Notes: generated by a model from the sequence alone, not told the origin. Shown: positions 35,715-45,951, counted from the stretch's first letter. The stretch: 64,000 bases of DNA from Pedobacter sp. (GCA_014378705.1 JACMND010000031.1:18666-82665), one strand, 5' to 3'. Made by a program: numbers and translations.

Positions 35715-36509
35715 TTATATTGTGGAATTATTATGTAAAAAAATCTTAACACGTTCATGAAACTCTGCCGATCTTCTTCTTGACACTTGTAATTCTATCT
35801 GATTCTGTAGTTTAACTGTATAACCGTTTTTATGGGAATAATCTTTCAGGTGGTGGAGGTTGATGATATTTGATTTGTGTATTTTGACAAAATATTCCGG
35901 ACTTAAAACTTCCTCGAATTCTTTCATTGCCTTTGCCACAATAATATTTTCAGAATCCACAAAATAAAATCGGGTATAATTATTATCTGCTTCAATATAA
36001 ATGATATCAGATATATCCTTAACCTTAAATCCATTTGAACCAGGCAAAGAAATTTTTCGAATATCGTTTGAGCTGTTAATGTTTTCTGACAGGCTTTTTA
36101 AAGATGCAGTGTAGGTTTTATTATCAATATTCTGGTATAGTTTTAATGCTTTCCAGGCAAAAACTTTTTCAACGCAACCTTTCAGTTCCTCAATATTAAC
36201 GGGCTTTAACAAGTAGTCTATCGCACTTGCTTTAATTGCTCTTAACGCATATTGATCATATGCGGTAGTAAAAACTACAGACGTTTCATTTCTTTCCAGA
36301 TCAGGTAACAACTCAAAACCATTTTCTGATGGCATGGCAATATCCAAAAACACGATATCAATAGAATTGACCTTTAAAAGTGTTCTGGCATCAGCCACGG
36401 ATCTGGACATCCCAATTACATTTACAAAGGGGCAGTTTGATTGAATTAAATAGTATAATGATTTTCGGCTGTATTCTTCATCATCTACAATTATTGCTTT
36501 TAGTATCAT
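35715..36509 (-). CDS. LytTR-family response regulator
   Basis: This 264-residue protein has a receiver domain (about 3-120) with acidic pocket DDEE (9-12), phospho-acceptor D56 in VFLDIAMP, and the switch residues TTAYD and K in YLLKPV. A LytTR DNA-binding domain occupies about 160-260 (IIYIEADNNYTRFYFVDSENIIVAKAMKEFEEVL ... FVKIHKSNIINLHHLKDY). Its TAA stop abuts the GTG start of the propeller sensor kinase, so the two form an RR-HK operon. Direct-repeat LytTR target sites are not obvious nearby. Confidence 0.94.
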   Translation of the reverse strand: MILKAIIVDDEEYSRKSLYYLIQSNCPFVNVIGMSRSVADARTLLKVNSIDIVFLDIAMPSENGFELLPDLERNETSVVFTTAYDQYALRAIKASAIDYLLKPVNIEELKGCVEKVFAWKALKLYQNIDNKTYTASLKSLSENINSSNDIRKISLPGSNGFKVKDISDIIYIEADNNYTRFYFVDSENIIVAKAMKEFEEVLSPEYFVKIHKSNIINLHHLKDYSHKNGYTVKLQNQIELQVSRRRSAEFHERVKIFLHNNSTI

Positions 36510-36574
36510 ATTAGTTACTAAATGTAATAAATGTTAACTATTAAAAACTCAATTTTAAAATTCTGGTATTTTAA

Positions 36575-37699
36575 TTAGTAATCTATCATCTGCTGTTCAG
36601 TTTCAAAGGGTAAATCCCTAAATTCATATTGCTGGTTTCGTAATTGTGGGGTAAAACCAGCTTCTGATATGGCATCCTGAATACCTTTGGAAGTAAATCT
36701 ATGCGGTGCTCCGGCAGCCGAAACAACATTTTCTTCTATCATAATAGAACCAAAATCATTGGCCCCGGCTTGCAGGCAAATTTGAGCAACGTTTTTTCCG
36801 ACAGTTAACCACGATGCTTGAATATTTTTAATGTTTGGTAACATGATACGGCTTAAGGCAATCATCCGAATATATTCATCTCCGGTTACCTGATTTGTAA
36901 TTCCACGCACTTTTTTAAGCAAAGTGCCGTCATCCTGAAAAGGCCACGGAATAAAAGCTAAAAATCCTTTAGCACCGACTGGCTTTTCTGCCTGAACTTG
37001 CCTAAGCCACACCAGGTGCTCAAATCTTTCTTCCAAAGTTTCTACATGGCCAAACATCATCGTTGCCGAGGTAGTTAAATTAAGCTGATGTGCGGCCCGC
37101 ATAACATCAAGCCATTCCTGCCCACCACATTTACCTTTAGAAATAAGACGCCTCACACGATCGTTTAATATTTCTGCGCCAGCACCGGGTAATGAATCTA
37201 ACCCGGCATCAATTAAGGTCTTCAAAACTTCTGTATGAGATAAACCTTCTAGCTTGGCAATGTGGGCAATTTCGGGTGGGCCTAAAGAATGTAGTTTTAA
37301 GGTGGGATATAGTTGCTTTAATTGTCTAAAAAGATCAGCATAAAACTTCAATCCTAAATCTGGATGATGTCCTCCCTGAAGTAACAATTGATCGCCCCCA
37401 AAACGAAAAGTTTCTTCAATTTTTTGCTTGTAAGTTTCAATATCTGTAATGTAACTTTCTGCATGACCGGGGCGTCTAAAGAAATTGCAAAACTTACAGT
37501 TTGCGATACAAACATTGGTTGTATTAACATTTCTGTCAATTATCCAGGTTACTTTATTATAAGGGACCTGCTGCTTTCTTAACTGGTTCGCAACATGCAT
37601 TAATTCACTTGTACCGGCGTTTTTATATAAAAATAAACCTTCCTCCTGAGTAAGAAATTCAAATTTTGAAGCCTTATGTAATAAGTCTGAAATGATCAT
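36575..37699 (-). CDS. mqnC: Cyclic dehypoxanthinyl futalosine synthase
   Basis: This 374-residue radical SAM enzyme cyclises dehypoxanthine futalosine in the futalosine route to menaquinone. The cluster motif is NTTNVCIANCKFCNFFR (CxxxCxxC), followed by FGGDQLLLQGGHHPDLGL, SLGPPEIAHIAKLEGLSHTEVLKTLIDAGLDSLPGAGAEIL and the C-terminal MIEENVVSAAGAPHRFTSKGIQDAISEAGFTPQLRNQQYE. The sequence fits MqnC rather than MqnE. The track start is 6 codons upstream; ATG 37699 (MIISDLLHKAS) is more likely because a TATCTTTG box lies only 5 nt before it. No other mqn gene is in the window. Confidence 0.9.
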   Translation of the reverse strand: MIISDLLHKASKFEFLTQEEGLFLYKNAGTSELMHVANQLRKQQVPYNKVTWIIDRNVNTTNVCIANCKFCNFFRRPGHAESYITDIETYKQKIEETFRFGGDQLLLQGGHHPDLGLKFYADLFRQLKQLYPTLKLHSLGPPEIAHIAKLEGLSHTEVLKTLIDAGLDSLPGAGAEILNDRVRRLISKGKCGGQEWLDVMRAAHQLNLTTSATMMFGHVETLEERFEHLVWLRQVQAEKPVGAKGFLAFIPWPFQDDGTLLKKVRGITNQVTGDEYIRMIALSRIMLPNIKNIQASWLTVGKNVAQICLQAGANDFGSIMIEENVVSAAGAPHRFTSKGIQDAISEAGFTPQLRNQQYEFRDLPFETEQQMIDY

Positions 37700-37704
37700 C
37701 ACCA

Positions 37705-37712
37705 CAAAGATA
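37705..37712 (-). promoter_or_regulatory. -7 box TATCTTTG, 5 nt before mqnC
   Basis: The minus strand reads TATCTTTGTGGTGATG, matching TAnnTTTG. It predicts a leaderless or near-leaderless mRNA, and would lie inside the coding sequence if the longer track start were used. Confidence 0.5.
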
Positions 37713-37840
37713 AACACTTGATTGTATTTTGTATAAGTAACAGGCTTTGTTACCTGAGGATGATAATCAGAAATTATCTTTAATACTGTTTAATAAACCC
37801 CTATTAATTCTTAAATTCGACATTTTTAAGTTCTTATTAT

Positions 37841-39076
37841 ATGGTTTTATTTAATCGGTTTACTTTAGAAAACGGTTTAAAGGTGTTGGTTCATGAAGAT
37901 CCCACAACTCCGATGGCTGTTGTAAACATACTTTATGATGTTGGAGCACGGGATGAAGATCCTGAAAAAACCGGTTTTGCGCATTTATTCGAACATCTTA
38001 TGTTTGGCGGTTCGGTTAATATCCCATCCTATGATGAGCCATTGCAAAGGGTAGGGGGAGAAAATAATGCCTTTACCAGCAATGATATAACCAATTATTA
38101 CATCACTTTGCCTGCTGTAAATCTGGAAACTGCATTCTGGCTTGAGAGTGATCGAATGTTAAGTCTTGCTTTTTCTGAAAAAAACCTGGAAGTCCAGCGG
38201 AATGTTGTTTGTGAAGAATTTAAACAACGTTATTTAAACCAGCCTTATGGCGATGTATGGTTAAAGCTTCGCCCGCTGGCATACAAAAAGCATCCTTATC
38301 AATGGGCAACCATAGGTAAAGTTTTAGATCATATTGAAACGGCCACGATTGATGATGTAAGAGACTTTTTTAAGAAGCATTACAATCCGGCAAACGCAAT
38401 TTTAGTTGTTGGTGGCGATGTAAAAACCGAACATGTTAAGGTGCTGGCTGAAAAATGGTTTGGCACGATCCCCGGGTTAAGTAAACTTCCGCGGAACTTA
38501 GAAAAAGAACCTGAACAAACCGAGGAAAGAAAACTAACAATTAATGCCGATGTACCCTTAAACGCGGTTTACAAAGTGTTTCACATGCCTTCCAGAAATG
38601 ATGAAAACTATTTCGCCGTTGATCTTATTTCGGATATTTTATCCCGCGGAAATTCCTCCAGATTATTTAAAAACCTTTTAAAAGAAAGAAAATTGTTTAG
38701 TGAGATCAATGCCTATCTCACCGGTAGTTTAGACTCAGGCTTGTTTGTTATTGAAGGAAAACCTCTTCCGGGTATATCTATTGAAGAAGCTGAAGCTGCA
38801 ATTTGGGACGAATTAAATAACCTTAAAAACAATTTGATACCGGCTGATGAATTAACAAAAGTCAAAAATAAAATTGAATCAACCATGATATTTTCAGAAA
38901 TGAGCTTATTGGATAAAGCCATGAACCTTGCCTTTTTTGAATTATTAGGTGATGCTGACCGCCTTAATTCTGAAACAAAAAAATATCTGGATGTAACCGC
39001 AGATGAGATACAAAAGCAAGCTCGAAACATTTTTATCAAAACCAATTCATCAACTCTATATTATTTAGCAAACTAA
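37841..39076 (+). CDS. M16 family zinc metallopeptidase, catalytic subunit
   Basis: This 411-residue protease is of the pitrilysin/MPP type, without a signal peptide. The inverted zinc motif is HLFEHLMF (HxxEH, about 47-51), with the third ligand glutamate expected in the following helix (LEVQRNVVCEEFKQR). The first domain is followed by a second M16 domain in which the usual R/Y substrate-binding pair is incomplete (SRLFKNLLKERKLFSEIN). It is followed after one base by a second M16 gene that lacks the zinc motif, so the two probably form a heterodimer. Substrates are unknown. Confidence 0.92.
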   Translation: MVLFNRFTLENGLKVLVHEDPTTPMAVVNILYDVGARDEDPEKTGFAHLFEHLMFGGSVNIPSYDEPLQRVGGENNAFTSNDITNYYITLPAVNLETAFWLESDRMLSLAFSEKNLEVQRNVVCEEFKQRYLNQPYGDVWLKLRPLAYKKHPYQWATIGKVLDHIETATIDDVRDFFKKHYNPANAILVVGGDVKTEHVKVLAEKWFGTIPGLSKLPRNLEKEPEQTEERKLTINADVPLNAVYKVFHMPSRNDENYFAVDLISDILSRGNSSRLFKNLLKERKLFSEINAYLTGSLDSGLFVIEGKPLPGISIEEAEAAIWDELNNLKNNLIPADELTKVKNKIESTMIFSEMSLLDKAMNLAFFELLGDADRLNSETKKYLDVTADEIQKQARNIFIKTNSSTLYYLAN

Positions 39077-39077
39077 G

Positions 39078-40352
39078 ATGATTGACAGAACATTAACACC
39101 TGAATTTGGCCAGGTGGAAAAAATAGATTTCATTCATGCAAAATCACATGTGTTTGATAACGGGCTCCAATGTTTTATTGTAAACGGCGGAGAACAGGAA
39201 CTGGTTCGGATTGAATTTATTTTTGAAAATGTTTCATGGAATAAAGAAACTCCTCTTCAGGCTTTCGCAACAAATTCCATACTAAATGACGGTACTTCTA
39301 AATTTACTGCTGCCCAGATTGCAGATAAGATAGATTTTTATGGGGCATTTTTACAAACAGAATATAGCTTAGATCAATCCATAGTAACCTTATATACGCT
39401 TAATAAGCATTTGCAGGCTACCTTACCAATTGTTAAGGCCATACTTTCTGATTCGACCTTTCCAGAAAGAGAGCTAGACATTTTTATCTTAAATCAAAAG
39501 CAAAAACTAAGTGTAAACCTGGAAAAAAACGACTTTGTTGCACGTAAAATTTTTAACAAGGTTTTGTTTGGCGATTCTATATATGGCTTGGATATAGATA
39601 ACGAAATTTATGATCAGCTAACACGAAACCAGTTACTTGAGTACTTCTCTAAAGCATATCAACCTCAAAACTGTACCGTTATATTAGCCGGGAAAATAAC
39701 TGATCAAACTCTTATAGACTTGAATAAGTATTTTGGAAGAGATTGGACAAACAAGGATGAAATTGATTTAAATTATTTTAAGTTTCAAAAAACTACAGGG
39801 GCCGAACATATAGTTGATAAGCCCGACGCATTGCAATCTGCTATCCGTTTAGGACAGATTGCGGTTAACCGTTCACATTCTGATTTCCCAGGGTTGCAGG
39901 TTTTAAACACTGTTTTAGGTGGTTACTTTGGTTCAAGGTTAATGGCTAATATCCGCGAGGATAAAGGGTTTACATACGGTATAGGATCAGCGCTTGTATC
40001 CTTAAAACATAGCGGATATTTTTTCATTGCTTCAGAAGTTGGTTCCCATGTTTGTACTCAGGCGATGTTTGAAATTGAAAAAGAGATAAATTTACTAAAG
40101 AACGAAAAAGTTACGGAAGGAGAATTAAACCTGGTAAGAAATTACATGCTGGGTTCCATGCTGGGGAGTTTAGAAAATGCCCTGTCTCACGCTGATAAAT
40201 TTAAAGCCATTTATTTTTCAGGTTTAGACTATGATTATTACGAACGTTATATTCAGATTGTAAGAAACATAAATCCTGATGATATTTTAAGCCTGGCGAA
40301 TCAATACTTAAACTATGATGATTTTCAAAAAGTAATTGTGGGTAAAAGATGA
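39078..40352 (+). CDS. M16 family non-catalytic partner subunit
   Basis: This 424-residue M16-fold protein lacks HxxEH: at the expected place it reads TPLQAFATNSILNDGTSKFTAAQIADKIDFYG. It retains the R/Y region, SRLMANIREDKGFTYGIGSAL (about 292-312), which the catalytic neighbour lacks. Its ATG lies one base after the upstream stop, so translation is coupled. The complementary sites match mitochondrial-processing-peptidase-like alpha/beta pairs. Function as a pair is inferred. Confidence 0.9.
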   Translation: MIDRTLTPEFGQVEKIDFIHAKSHVFDNGLQCFIVNGGEQELVRIEFIFENVSWNKETPLQAFATNSILNDGTSKFTAAQIADKIDFYGAFLQTEYSLDQSIVTLYTLNKHLQATLPIVKAILSDSTFPERELDIFILNQKQKLSVNLEKNDFVARKIFNKVLFGDSIYGLDIDNEIYDQLTRNQLLEYFSKAYQPQNCTVILAGKITDQTLIDLNKYFGRDWTNKDEIDLNYFKFQKTTGAEHIVDKPDALQSAIRLGQIAVNRSHSDFPGLQVLNTVLGGYFGSRLMANIREDKGFTYGIGSALVSLKHSGYFFIASEVGSHVCTQAMFEIEKEINLLKNEKVTEGELNLVRNYMLGSMLGSLENALSHADKFKAIYFSGLDYDYYERYIQIVRNINPDDILSLANQYLNYDDFQKVIVGKR

Positions 40353-40368
40353 CAAGTGCTTTAATTAA

Positions 40369-42270
40369 TTATATTTTAGTAATAACCGCTTTTTGTTTGT
40401 CAGCTTTATAAATGCTTTTGTAAAAATCTACAAGTTCCTGAAATCGCTTTGCAGGATATTCTTTCCGATACATTTTCTGGGTACGAATGTAAGATATCCC
40501 ACCATCGGTTAAACTTATCTTTAAACTATATTCTCCAAAATCAGATTTAAGATTCATGTCTTTTGGAAGAAACTCAACTTTAAAATCGGCAGGAAGTTTA
40601 TAGTTAATATGGTCAACATCGGTGTAATTCATTGTCAAGGCAAAATCTGTAAGCCTGGTTTCGGATAGTTCAGGCACATAATTTCTTTTGTTCATCATAT
40701 TTAACGTTAAAAATAATTTGTCGCCTCCATTCGCAAATAGATTATTTACTTTTAAGTGTATCTCTTCAATTAGTTTGGGTTTAGCTTTATCAGGCTGACT
40801 GTAAGTAAAACTTGTAATTTCCGGATTTGCTATTTGCAACGATTCTAACAAAAAATCTCTTTGTTCTTTAGGTTCTTTAAACAGTTGGGCATAGTTATTC
40901 TCAAACTGCTCATAAGTATAATCAGTTACAATTTTAGCTACCGCATTTCCATCGGTATTAATTGTTACATCGCAAATCCTATTTTGGGTATTATCCGAAA
41001 CTGAATATAATGGCGTTCTTGCAATTTTTCCACCATTTTGACTAATTAAAAGAACATTGCGGTTTGAGTTAGAACCTCCGATAAAACCAAAAGGCATTTG
41101 TTGGTTTGTGCATTCAAGCCAAACCGTATCTTTTAATTCTGGTACACATAAAATCATATGGTTTGCTTGTCCAATACTCGGGAAACCTTCAATTAAAGAA
41201 CCATTCAAGCTGTCTTCGTTTTTAATCACTACCAACTCTGAGTGTATTCCGGCTTGTTTTAACAAGGCCTTCATATAATTAGATAATGCCTTGCAATCTC
41301 CGTAGTTTACTTCAGCAACCTTAGATGCAAGTATCGGTTTAAAGCCACCAATACCCAATTGTACACTAACATACCGGGTATTATTTTGCATATAGCTATA
41401 CAACAACTCAATCTTCTTTCTTGTGCTGGTAACTCCTTCGGTCAGATTCTTGATTTTTAAAACAGAAGCAGGGTTAAGAATATCTCCTTCTTGGTTAAGC
41501 TCACTGATCCACTTTCCCATTAAATCCCAGGTTTTTAAATTACCTTTCGAATTATCATATTCAAATTCATTCGGTGCCAATTTGGCCCAGGGCACCAGTC
41601 TTGATATTCCTACCGAAAGTGGCTCAAGCTTAAACGCTTTAACATTTTGTGCCTGCCAGCTATAAAATTTCCTATTGTCAATTGTTTCTTCTTTAACTTT
41701 AGTTAAAGGGCTTTCCTGATATCTGAGGGTTTGATTTGAAGGAATTGAGATTTGATATGTAGAGTTTTCTACAGCCACATTATAGTAACCCAAACTATTC
41801 CAGGCAGGATAGGTTAAAATACCATTATAATCAACAACTGAAAAAAACTCCACCGTGTATGGATAATTGGTTTCATAAATTTTTAGTGATTTTAACCTGT
41901 TTTCTTCAAATATTGAGTAGTCTGATATTAAACTTTTATCACTAAAATCATTTTTATTAAAATCTTTTATTTTAACTCCCATTTTATTGTATACAATCAC
42001 TTTTAACTGAACTACGGAAGAAAACTTATCATATGCAGAATAAAAACTTGAAAAATGGTCACCGTTTTTATTTAAAATTGTAACAGCATAATGTAGTTTT
42101 TCTGTGGCCTTGCCGGTAGATTTTACTTCAAAATTTATGTCATCCAATCGTACCACCGCATCCGCATTAACGAGTAGTTGGGGATTTATTTTTGCTATTT
42201 CATATTTATTCTGAGCCTTCGCAAACACTATAACGCAGAAGAACAGGAATATTAAAATTGATTTCTTCAC
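40369..42270 (-). CDS. DUF3857 protein with transglutaminase-like domain, catalytic residues present
   Basis: This 633-residue exported protein has a signal peptide ending FAKAQ (about 20). A DUF3857 domain follows (about 45-210: LHYAVTILNKNGDHFSSFYSAYDKFSSVVQLKVIVYNKMG), then a transglutaminase-like core: Cys in NYGDCKALSNYMKALLKQAGI, His in GQANHMILCVPELKD, and the acidic residue in VWLECTN. A C-terminal beta domain completes it. Function is unknown; the pair of such genes is common in Bacteroidota. It starts 6 bp after the stop of a paralogue and is co-transcribed with it. Confidence 0.85.
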   Translation of the reverse strand: MKKSILIFLFFCVIVFAKAQNKYEIAKINPQLLVNADAVVRLDDINFEVKSTGKATEKLHYAVTILNKNGDHFSSFYSAYDKFSSVVQLKVIVYNKMGVKIKDFNKNDFSDKSLISDYSIFEENRLKSLKIYETNYPYTVEFFSVVDYNGILTYPAWNSLGYYNVAVENSTYQISIPSNQTLRYQESPLTKVKEETIDNRKFYSWQAQNVKAFKLEPLSVGISRLVPWAKLAPNEFEYDNSKGNLKTWDLMGKWISELNQEGDILNPASVLKIKNLTEGVTSTRKKIELLYSYMQNNTRYVSVQLGIGGFKPILASKVAEVNYGDCKALSNYMKALLKQAGIHSELVVIKNEDSLNGSLIEGFPSIGQANHMILCVPELKDTVWLECTNQQMPFGFIGGSNSNRNVLLISQNGGKIARTPLYSVSDNTQNRICDVTINTDGNAVAKIVTDYTYEQFENNYAQLFKEPKEQRDFLLESLQIANPEITSFTYSQPDKAKPKLIEEIHLKVNNLFANGGDKLFLTLNMMNKRNYVPELSETRLTDFALTMNYTDVDHINYKLPADFKVEFLPKDMNLKSDFGEYSLKISLTDGGISYIRTQKMYRKEYPAKRFQELVDFYKSIYKADKQKAVITKI

Positions 42271-42276
42271 AATAAT

Positions 42277-44316
42277 TTATATTCTCTTTAATACAATTTG
42301 TTCTGCTTGCTTACTTACTATTTTTTTAAAAAGTTCTTTCAATTCAAAGTAATACTCTTTATCATATTGTGATTTTCCGACGTGTATCTTGCTTACCACG
42401 TTTAAAGTTTTGCCTTGAACCGCCGCCAGATAACTAAAATAAGCACTGTTATCCTCCAACTTAAACAACTCGCTTTTAGGCATTTTATCTAAAGTAAAAT
42501 TTTCAGGAAGTTCAATGGTTATGCGGTAAACTTCTTCAAAGGCATAGCCGAAGTCAACCGGAAAATTTCGTTCATCTAGCTTGAAAGGATTTTCTTTGGT
42601 TCGTTCATATAGTAAGGGGGTAAAATAAACCAGGTTACCGGCCTCTTCAACCATGTCTTCCATTTTAGCCAAATACTCAAAGGATATTGGTTTAAATAAG
42701 CTATCAAGATTATTAATTTTAAAGTTCTCGATTTTTAAACCATTTCTATCTTTTTTATAAGCTTGCAAAAATTCATCGTTATTATGAAATTCAGTAATTT
42801 TCTTACGATTTGAAAGATTTTCAAACTCAGTTTTTCTTTCGTAAACCATTCCCGTGAAAATATTGTCAGCACTCATTTTCAATTGATATGAAAGATAATT
42901 TTGGGAAGGATTTCTTAGTTCTATAGGAATCCATTCCGCTTTTTTATTCTCCATATCTAATGCTAACCCTTTGTGATTTAAACAATCAAAACGAACCATG
43001 TTCAGGCCATGATTAATATCGGTAGCATCCAGAATATACTCTGATGAATCAATGGTTACCCCTGCAATTACATAATTAAACTTTCCAATCAGTTCATAAC
43101 CCGGATGTAATCCGTTAGAGCGTGTACTTACAAGGATCGGGAATGCTTTTATTCCAACTTGCGATAACATATTCACTAATAGCAGGTTAATATCAGCTAC
43201 ATTGCCAGCCTTGTTTTCAACTACTTGCTTTAGGGATTGCTCACTGGAATAAATGTTATCATTTCCGTTGTATTTTACATTTTCTTTAACAAAAGCAAAT
43301 AACCGGTTCAACTTTTTTAATGGTTCTGTTTCACCCTTTATGATATCATTGCTTAAACTCTTAATGTAATTTGTGCTTTTTAAAACTCCACCAAAATTTT
43401 CATCGGTTTTAAGGTTATCAATTATTTGATCCCAGGTTGCTGTATAGGATTTAAACCCTGAATTGGGAAAATTTGTGCTTCTGATTTCGAACTCAATTTT
43501 AGAGTTATAATCATCTAAGGTTGTGATAAAAGATTCATCTTTTAGTGCCGGAACGTTTTTAGCATTATAATGTGTAAAGTTTGAACTGCAGGTAAGAGAA
43601 ACTTGTTCTGGCGCATTAAACCCGGATCCTTGTACCGCTGCTCCAAAGGTTTCATTCACTGATTTATGCTCAACTTCAGTAATTGCGTGATAACCTCTAA
43701 TATATTTTTTATAATCAAAGTATTCCGGTATGGTAATGGTAAAGTCACTTGAGATAGTAGGTACCGAACTTTGAAAAGCCCAGGATCTTAAACTAAAAAT
43801 AAAATCAGAGCGGATTTCGTATTTATATTCTATAATAGTTCCCTCTTTAACATTGGGAAGTGTAAACTTTCTTATCGTGTTCCTTTTATCAAACTTCTCA
43901 GAAAATTTTGCGTCCTTTCCTATTTTTGATGTCGTAATTGTAGTATTGTCAAGGTTATACGTTGATCCGTTAAAATCTGTCAAAAGTTCTTCGACTCCAT
44001 TTTTGCTTTTGTATAACCCAATTTCAATATTTGCCAGATTATAAGCCTCTTTCTTGAGTATTAATATTCGTGTATGTTTCACAAAAATATACCTGAAGCC
44101 TCCGCTTTTTCCATTTATCTCAAACCTTACGTCTCCTTTGTCAAAAAGTATCAACGCAGAAGCTGAAGAGTCTTTGCCTTCTGGTTTGAGATCAAATTCT
44201 GTTAGATCAATTTTTCCGAATTTTACTGGTTTACCGGTTTTTTTAATGTCGCTATCTTGAGCTTTGGTACTTAAAGCAAATAAGAGTAAGGATAAAAAAA
44301 GTAAATTTTTAGTCAT
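42277..44316 (-). CDS. DUF3857 protein with degenerate transglutaminase-like domain
   Basis: This 679-residue exported paralogue of the downstream gene has a signal peptide ending STKAQ (about 19). It contains DUF3857 (about 60-230) and a transglutaminase fold. At the catalytic Cys site it reads ENKAGNVADINLLLVNMLSQVGIKAFPIL, with no Cys, and the His site reads GKFNYVIAGV, with Asn; only the DATD acid remains. It is therefore probably a non-enzymatic binding or partner protein. It is first in the two-gene operon and divergent from guaB. Confidence 0.84.
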   Translation of the reverse strand: MTKNLLFLSLLLFALSTKAQDSDIKKTGKPVKFGKIDLTEFDLKPEGKDSSASALILFDKGDVRFEINGKSGGFRYIFVKHTRILILKKEAYNLANIEIGLYKSKNGVEELLTDFNGSTYNLDNTTITTSKIGKDAKFSEKFDKRNTIRKFTLPNVKEGTIIEYKYEIRSDFIFSLRSWAFQSSVPTISSDFTITIPEYFDYKKYIRGYHAITEVEHKSVNETFGAAVQGSGFNAPEQVSLTCSSNFTHYNAKNVPALKDESFITTLDDYNSKIEFEIRSTNFPNSGFKSYTATWDQIIDNLKTDENFGGVLKSTNYIKSLSNDIIKGETEPLKKLNRLFAFVKENVKYNGNDNIYSSEQSLKQVVENKAGNVADINLLLVNMLSQVGIKAFPILVSTRSNGLHPGYELIGKFNYVIAGVTIDSSEYILDATDINHGLNMVRFDCLNHKGLALDMENKKAEWIPIELRNPSQNYLSYQLKMSADNIFTGMVYERKTEFENLSNRKKITEFHNNDEFLQAYKKDRNGLKIENFKINNLDSLFKPISFEYLAKMEDMVEEAGNLVYFTPLLYERTKENPFKLDERNFPVDFGYAFEEVYRITIELPENFTLDKMPKSELFKLEDNSAYFSYLAAVQGKTLNVVSKIHVGKSQYDKEYYFELKELFKKIVSKQAEQIVLKRI

Positions 44317-44442
44317 GGGCTTATGTTTTTAGAAAGTAGCATACACACTTAAACGAGTGTAAAATATTTAAGTTGGTGAGATTTATAAAGTTCTTCAATA
44401 TCATATTTTTATTCGGAGTTAAGCATAGCTCAGCTATTTTAT

Positions 44443-44450
44443 TAACTTTG
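44443..44450 (+). promoter_or_regulatory. -7 box TAACTTTG of guaB
   Basis: TAACTTTG fits TAnnTTTG and lies 31 nt before the guaB ATG. The -33 element is weak. Confidence 0.45.
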
Positions 44451-44481
44451 CCTGGCAAGTAATAAACCTCAATTATTTGCA

Positions 44482-45951
44482 ATGCAACTTGATCCAGAAA
44501 AATTCGTCTCCGAAGGTCTCACCTACGACGATGTCCTATTAATTCCAGCTTATTCCGAAGTCTTACCACGTGATGTGGAAACTGGAACTTTTTTTACAAG
44601 AACAATTCGTCTAAACATTCCCATTGTTTCCGCGGCAATGGATACTGTAACAGAATCTGGTTTGGCTATAGCCATTGCCCAGGCAGGCGGAATAGGAATG
44701 CTCCATAAAAATATGAGTATTAAAGACCAGGCTGATGAGGTAAGAAAAGTAAAACGTTCTGAAAGCGGGATGATTCAGGATCCGGTTACTTTACTCGAAA
44801 ATGCGTTGGTTGCCGATGCCTTTAACATCATGAAAGAACATGGTATAGGTGGTATTCCTGTCATTGATGAAGATCGTAAACTTAAAGGGATTATTACTAA
44901 CCGCGATCTGCGCTTTCAGAAAGACATGAAACGCTCGGTACATGATGTGATGACCAAAGAAAATTTAATTACGGCTCCCATAGGAACCACACTGATGCAG
45001 GCCGAAGAAATTTTACAGGACTATAAAATCGAAAAGCTCCCTGTTGTTGATCAGGAAGGTCGTTTAAGGGGAATGATTACTTTTAAAGATATTCAAAAAT
45101 TTAAAAATTTCCCCAAAGCCTGTAAAGACGATCTTGGCCGCTTACGGGTTGGTGCTGCGGTAGGGGTAACTACAGATACGTTAGAGCGAGTGGATGCTTT
45201 GGTTAAAGCAGGCGTTGATGTTATAACCATAGATACAGCGCACGGCCATTCCAAAGGTGTAATAGATAAACTTAAAGAAGTTAAGCATCACTTTCCTCAT
45301 TTGCAGGTTGTTGTAGGAAATATTGCAACTGCTGAAGCAGCAAGGGCATTGGCGGACGCGGGTGCAGACGCAGTTAAAGTTGGCATAGGTCCAGGCTCTA
45401 TTTGCACCACCCGAATTATTGCAGGAGTTGGTGTGCCTCAATTGTATGCGGTATACGAATGTGCCAAAGCTTTGAGGGGCCGGGGAATCCCAGTAATTGC
45501 CGACGGAGGAATAAAGCAAACAGGTGATATTGCAAAAGCCATAGCAGCAGGTGCAAGTTCTATTATGGCAGGTTCTTTATTTGCCGGCGTAGAAGAATCT
45601 CCGGGCGAAACAATTATTTATGAAGGTCGCAAATTTAAAAAATATCGTGGGATGGGATCAATTGAAGCTATGGAGCAGGGTTCAAAAGATCGTTATTTTC
45701 AGGATGTTGAAGATGATATAAAAAAATTAGTTCCCGAAGGGATTGTAGGACGAGTACCTTTTAAAGGTTCCCTGGCAGAAGTAATATACCAACTTATTGG
45801 CGGGTTAAAAGCAAGTATGGGCTATTGTGGGGCCGCAACAATTGAAGATCTCCAGAACGCCAGGTTTGTGAAAATTACCGGGGCAGGGATGCGTGAAAGC
45901 CATCCGCATGACATAATTATAACCAAAGAAGCACCAAACTATAGCAGGTAA
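44482..45951 (+). CDS. guaB: Inosine-5'-monophosphate dehydrogenase
   Basis: This 489-residue enzyme oxidises IMP to XMP in GMP synthesis. The TIM barrel is interrupted by two CBS domains (about 95-205: [34 protein letters not shown] and [33 protein letters not shown]). The catalytic loop has C308 in [17 protein letters not shown]. The flap and C-terminal part have [11 protein letters not shown] and [15 protein letters not shown]. Length and motifs are normal. A 7-bp terminator hairpin about 160 bp downstream separates it from rpoD. Confidence 0.97.
   Translation: MQLDPEKFVSEGLTYDDVLLIPAYSEVLPRDVETGTFFTRTIRLNIPIVSAAMDTVTESGLAIAIAQAGGIGMLHKNMSIKDQADEVRKVKRSESGMIQDPVTLLENALVADAFNIMKEHGIGGIPVIDEDRKLKGIITNRDLRFQKDMKRSVHDVMTKENLITAPIGTTLMQAEEILQDYKIEKLPVVDQEGRLRGMITFKDIQKFKNFPKACKDDLGRLRVGAAVGVTTDTLERVDALVKAGVDVITIDTAHGHSKGVIDKLKEVKHHFPHLQVVVGNIATAEAARALADAGADAVKVGIGPGSICTTRIIAGVGVPQLYAVYECAKALRGRGIPVIADGGIKQTGDIAKAIAAGASSIMAGSLFAGVEESPGETIIYEGRKFKKYRGMGSIEAMEQGSKDRYFQDVEDDIKKLVPEGIVGRVPFKGSLAEVIYQLIGGLKASMGYCGAATIEDLQNARFVKITGAGMRESHPHDIIITKEAPNYSR

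Noticed and set aside
44317-44481. Purine riboswitch upstream of guaB
   Set aside because: No purine aptamer core or terminator is visible in the short gap; only a TAACTTTG box.
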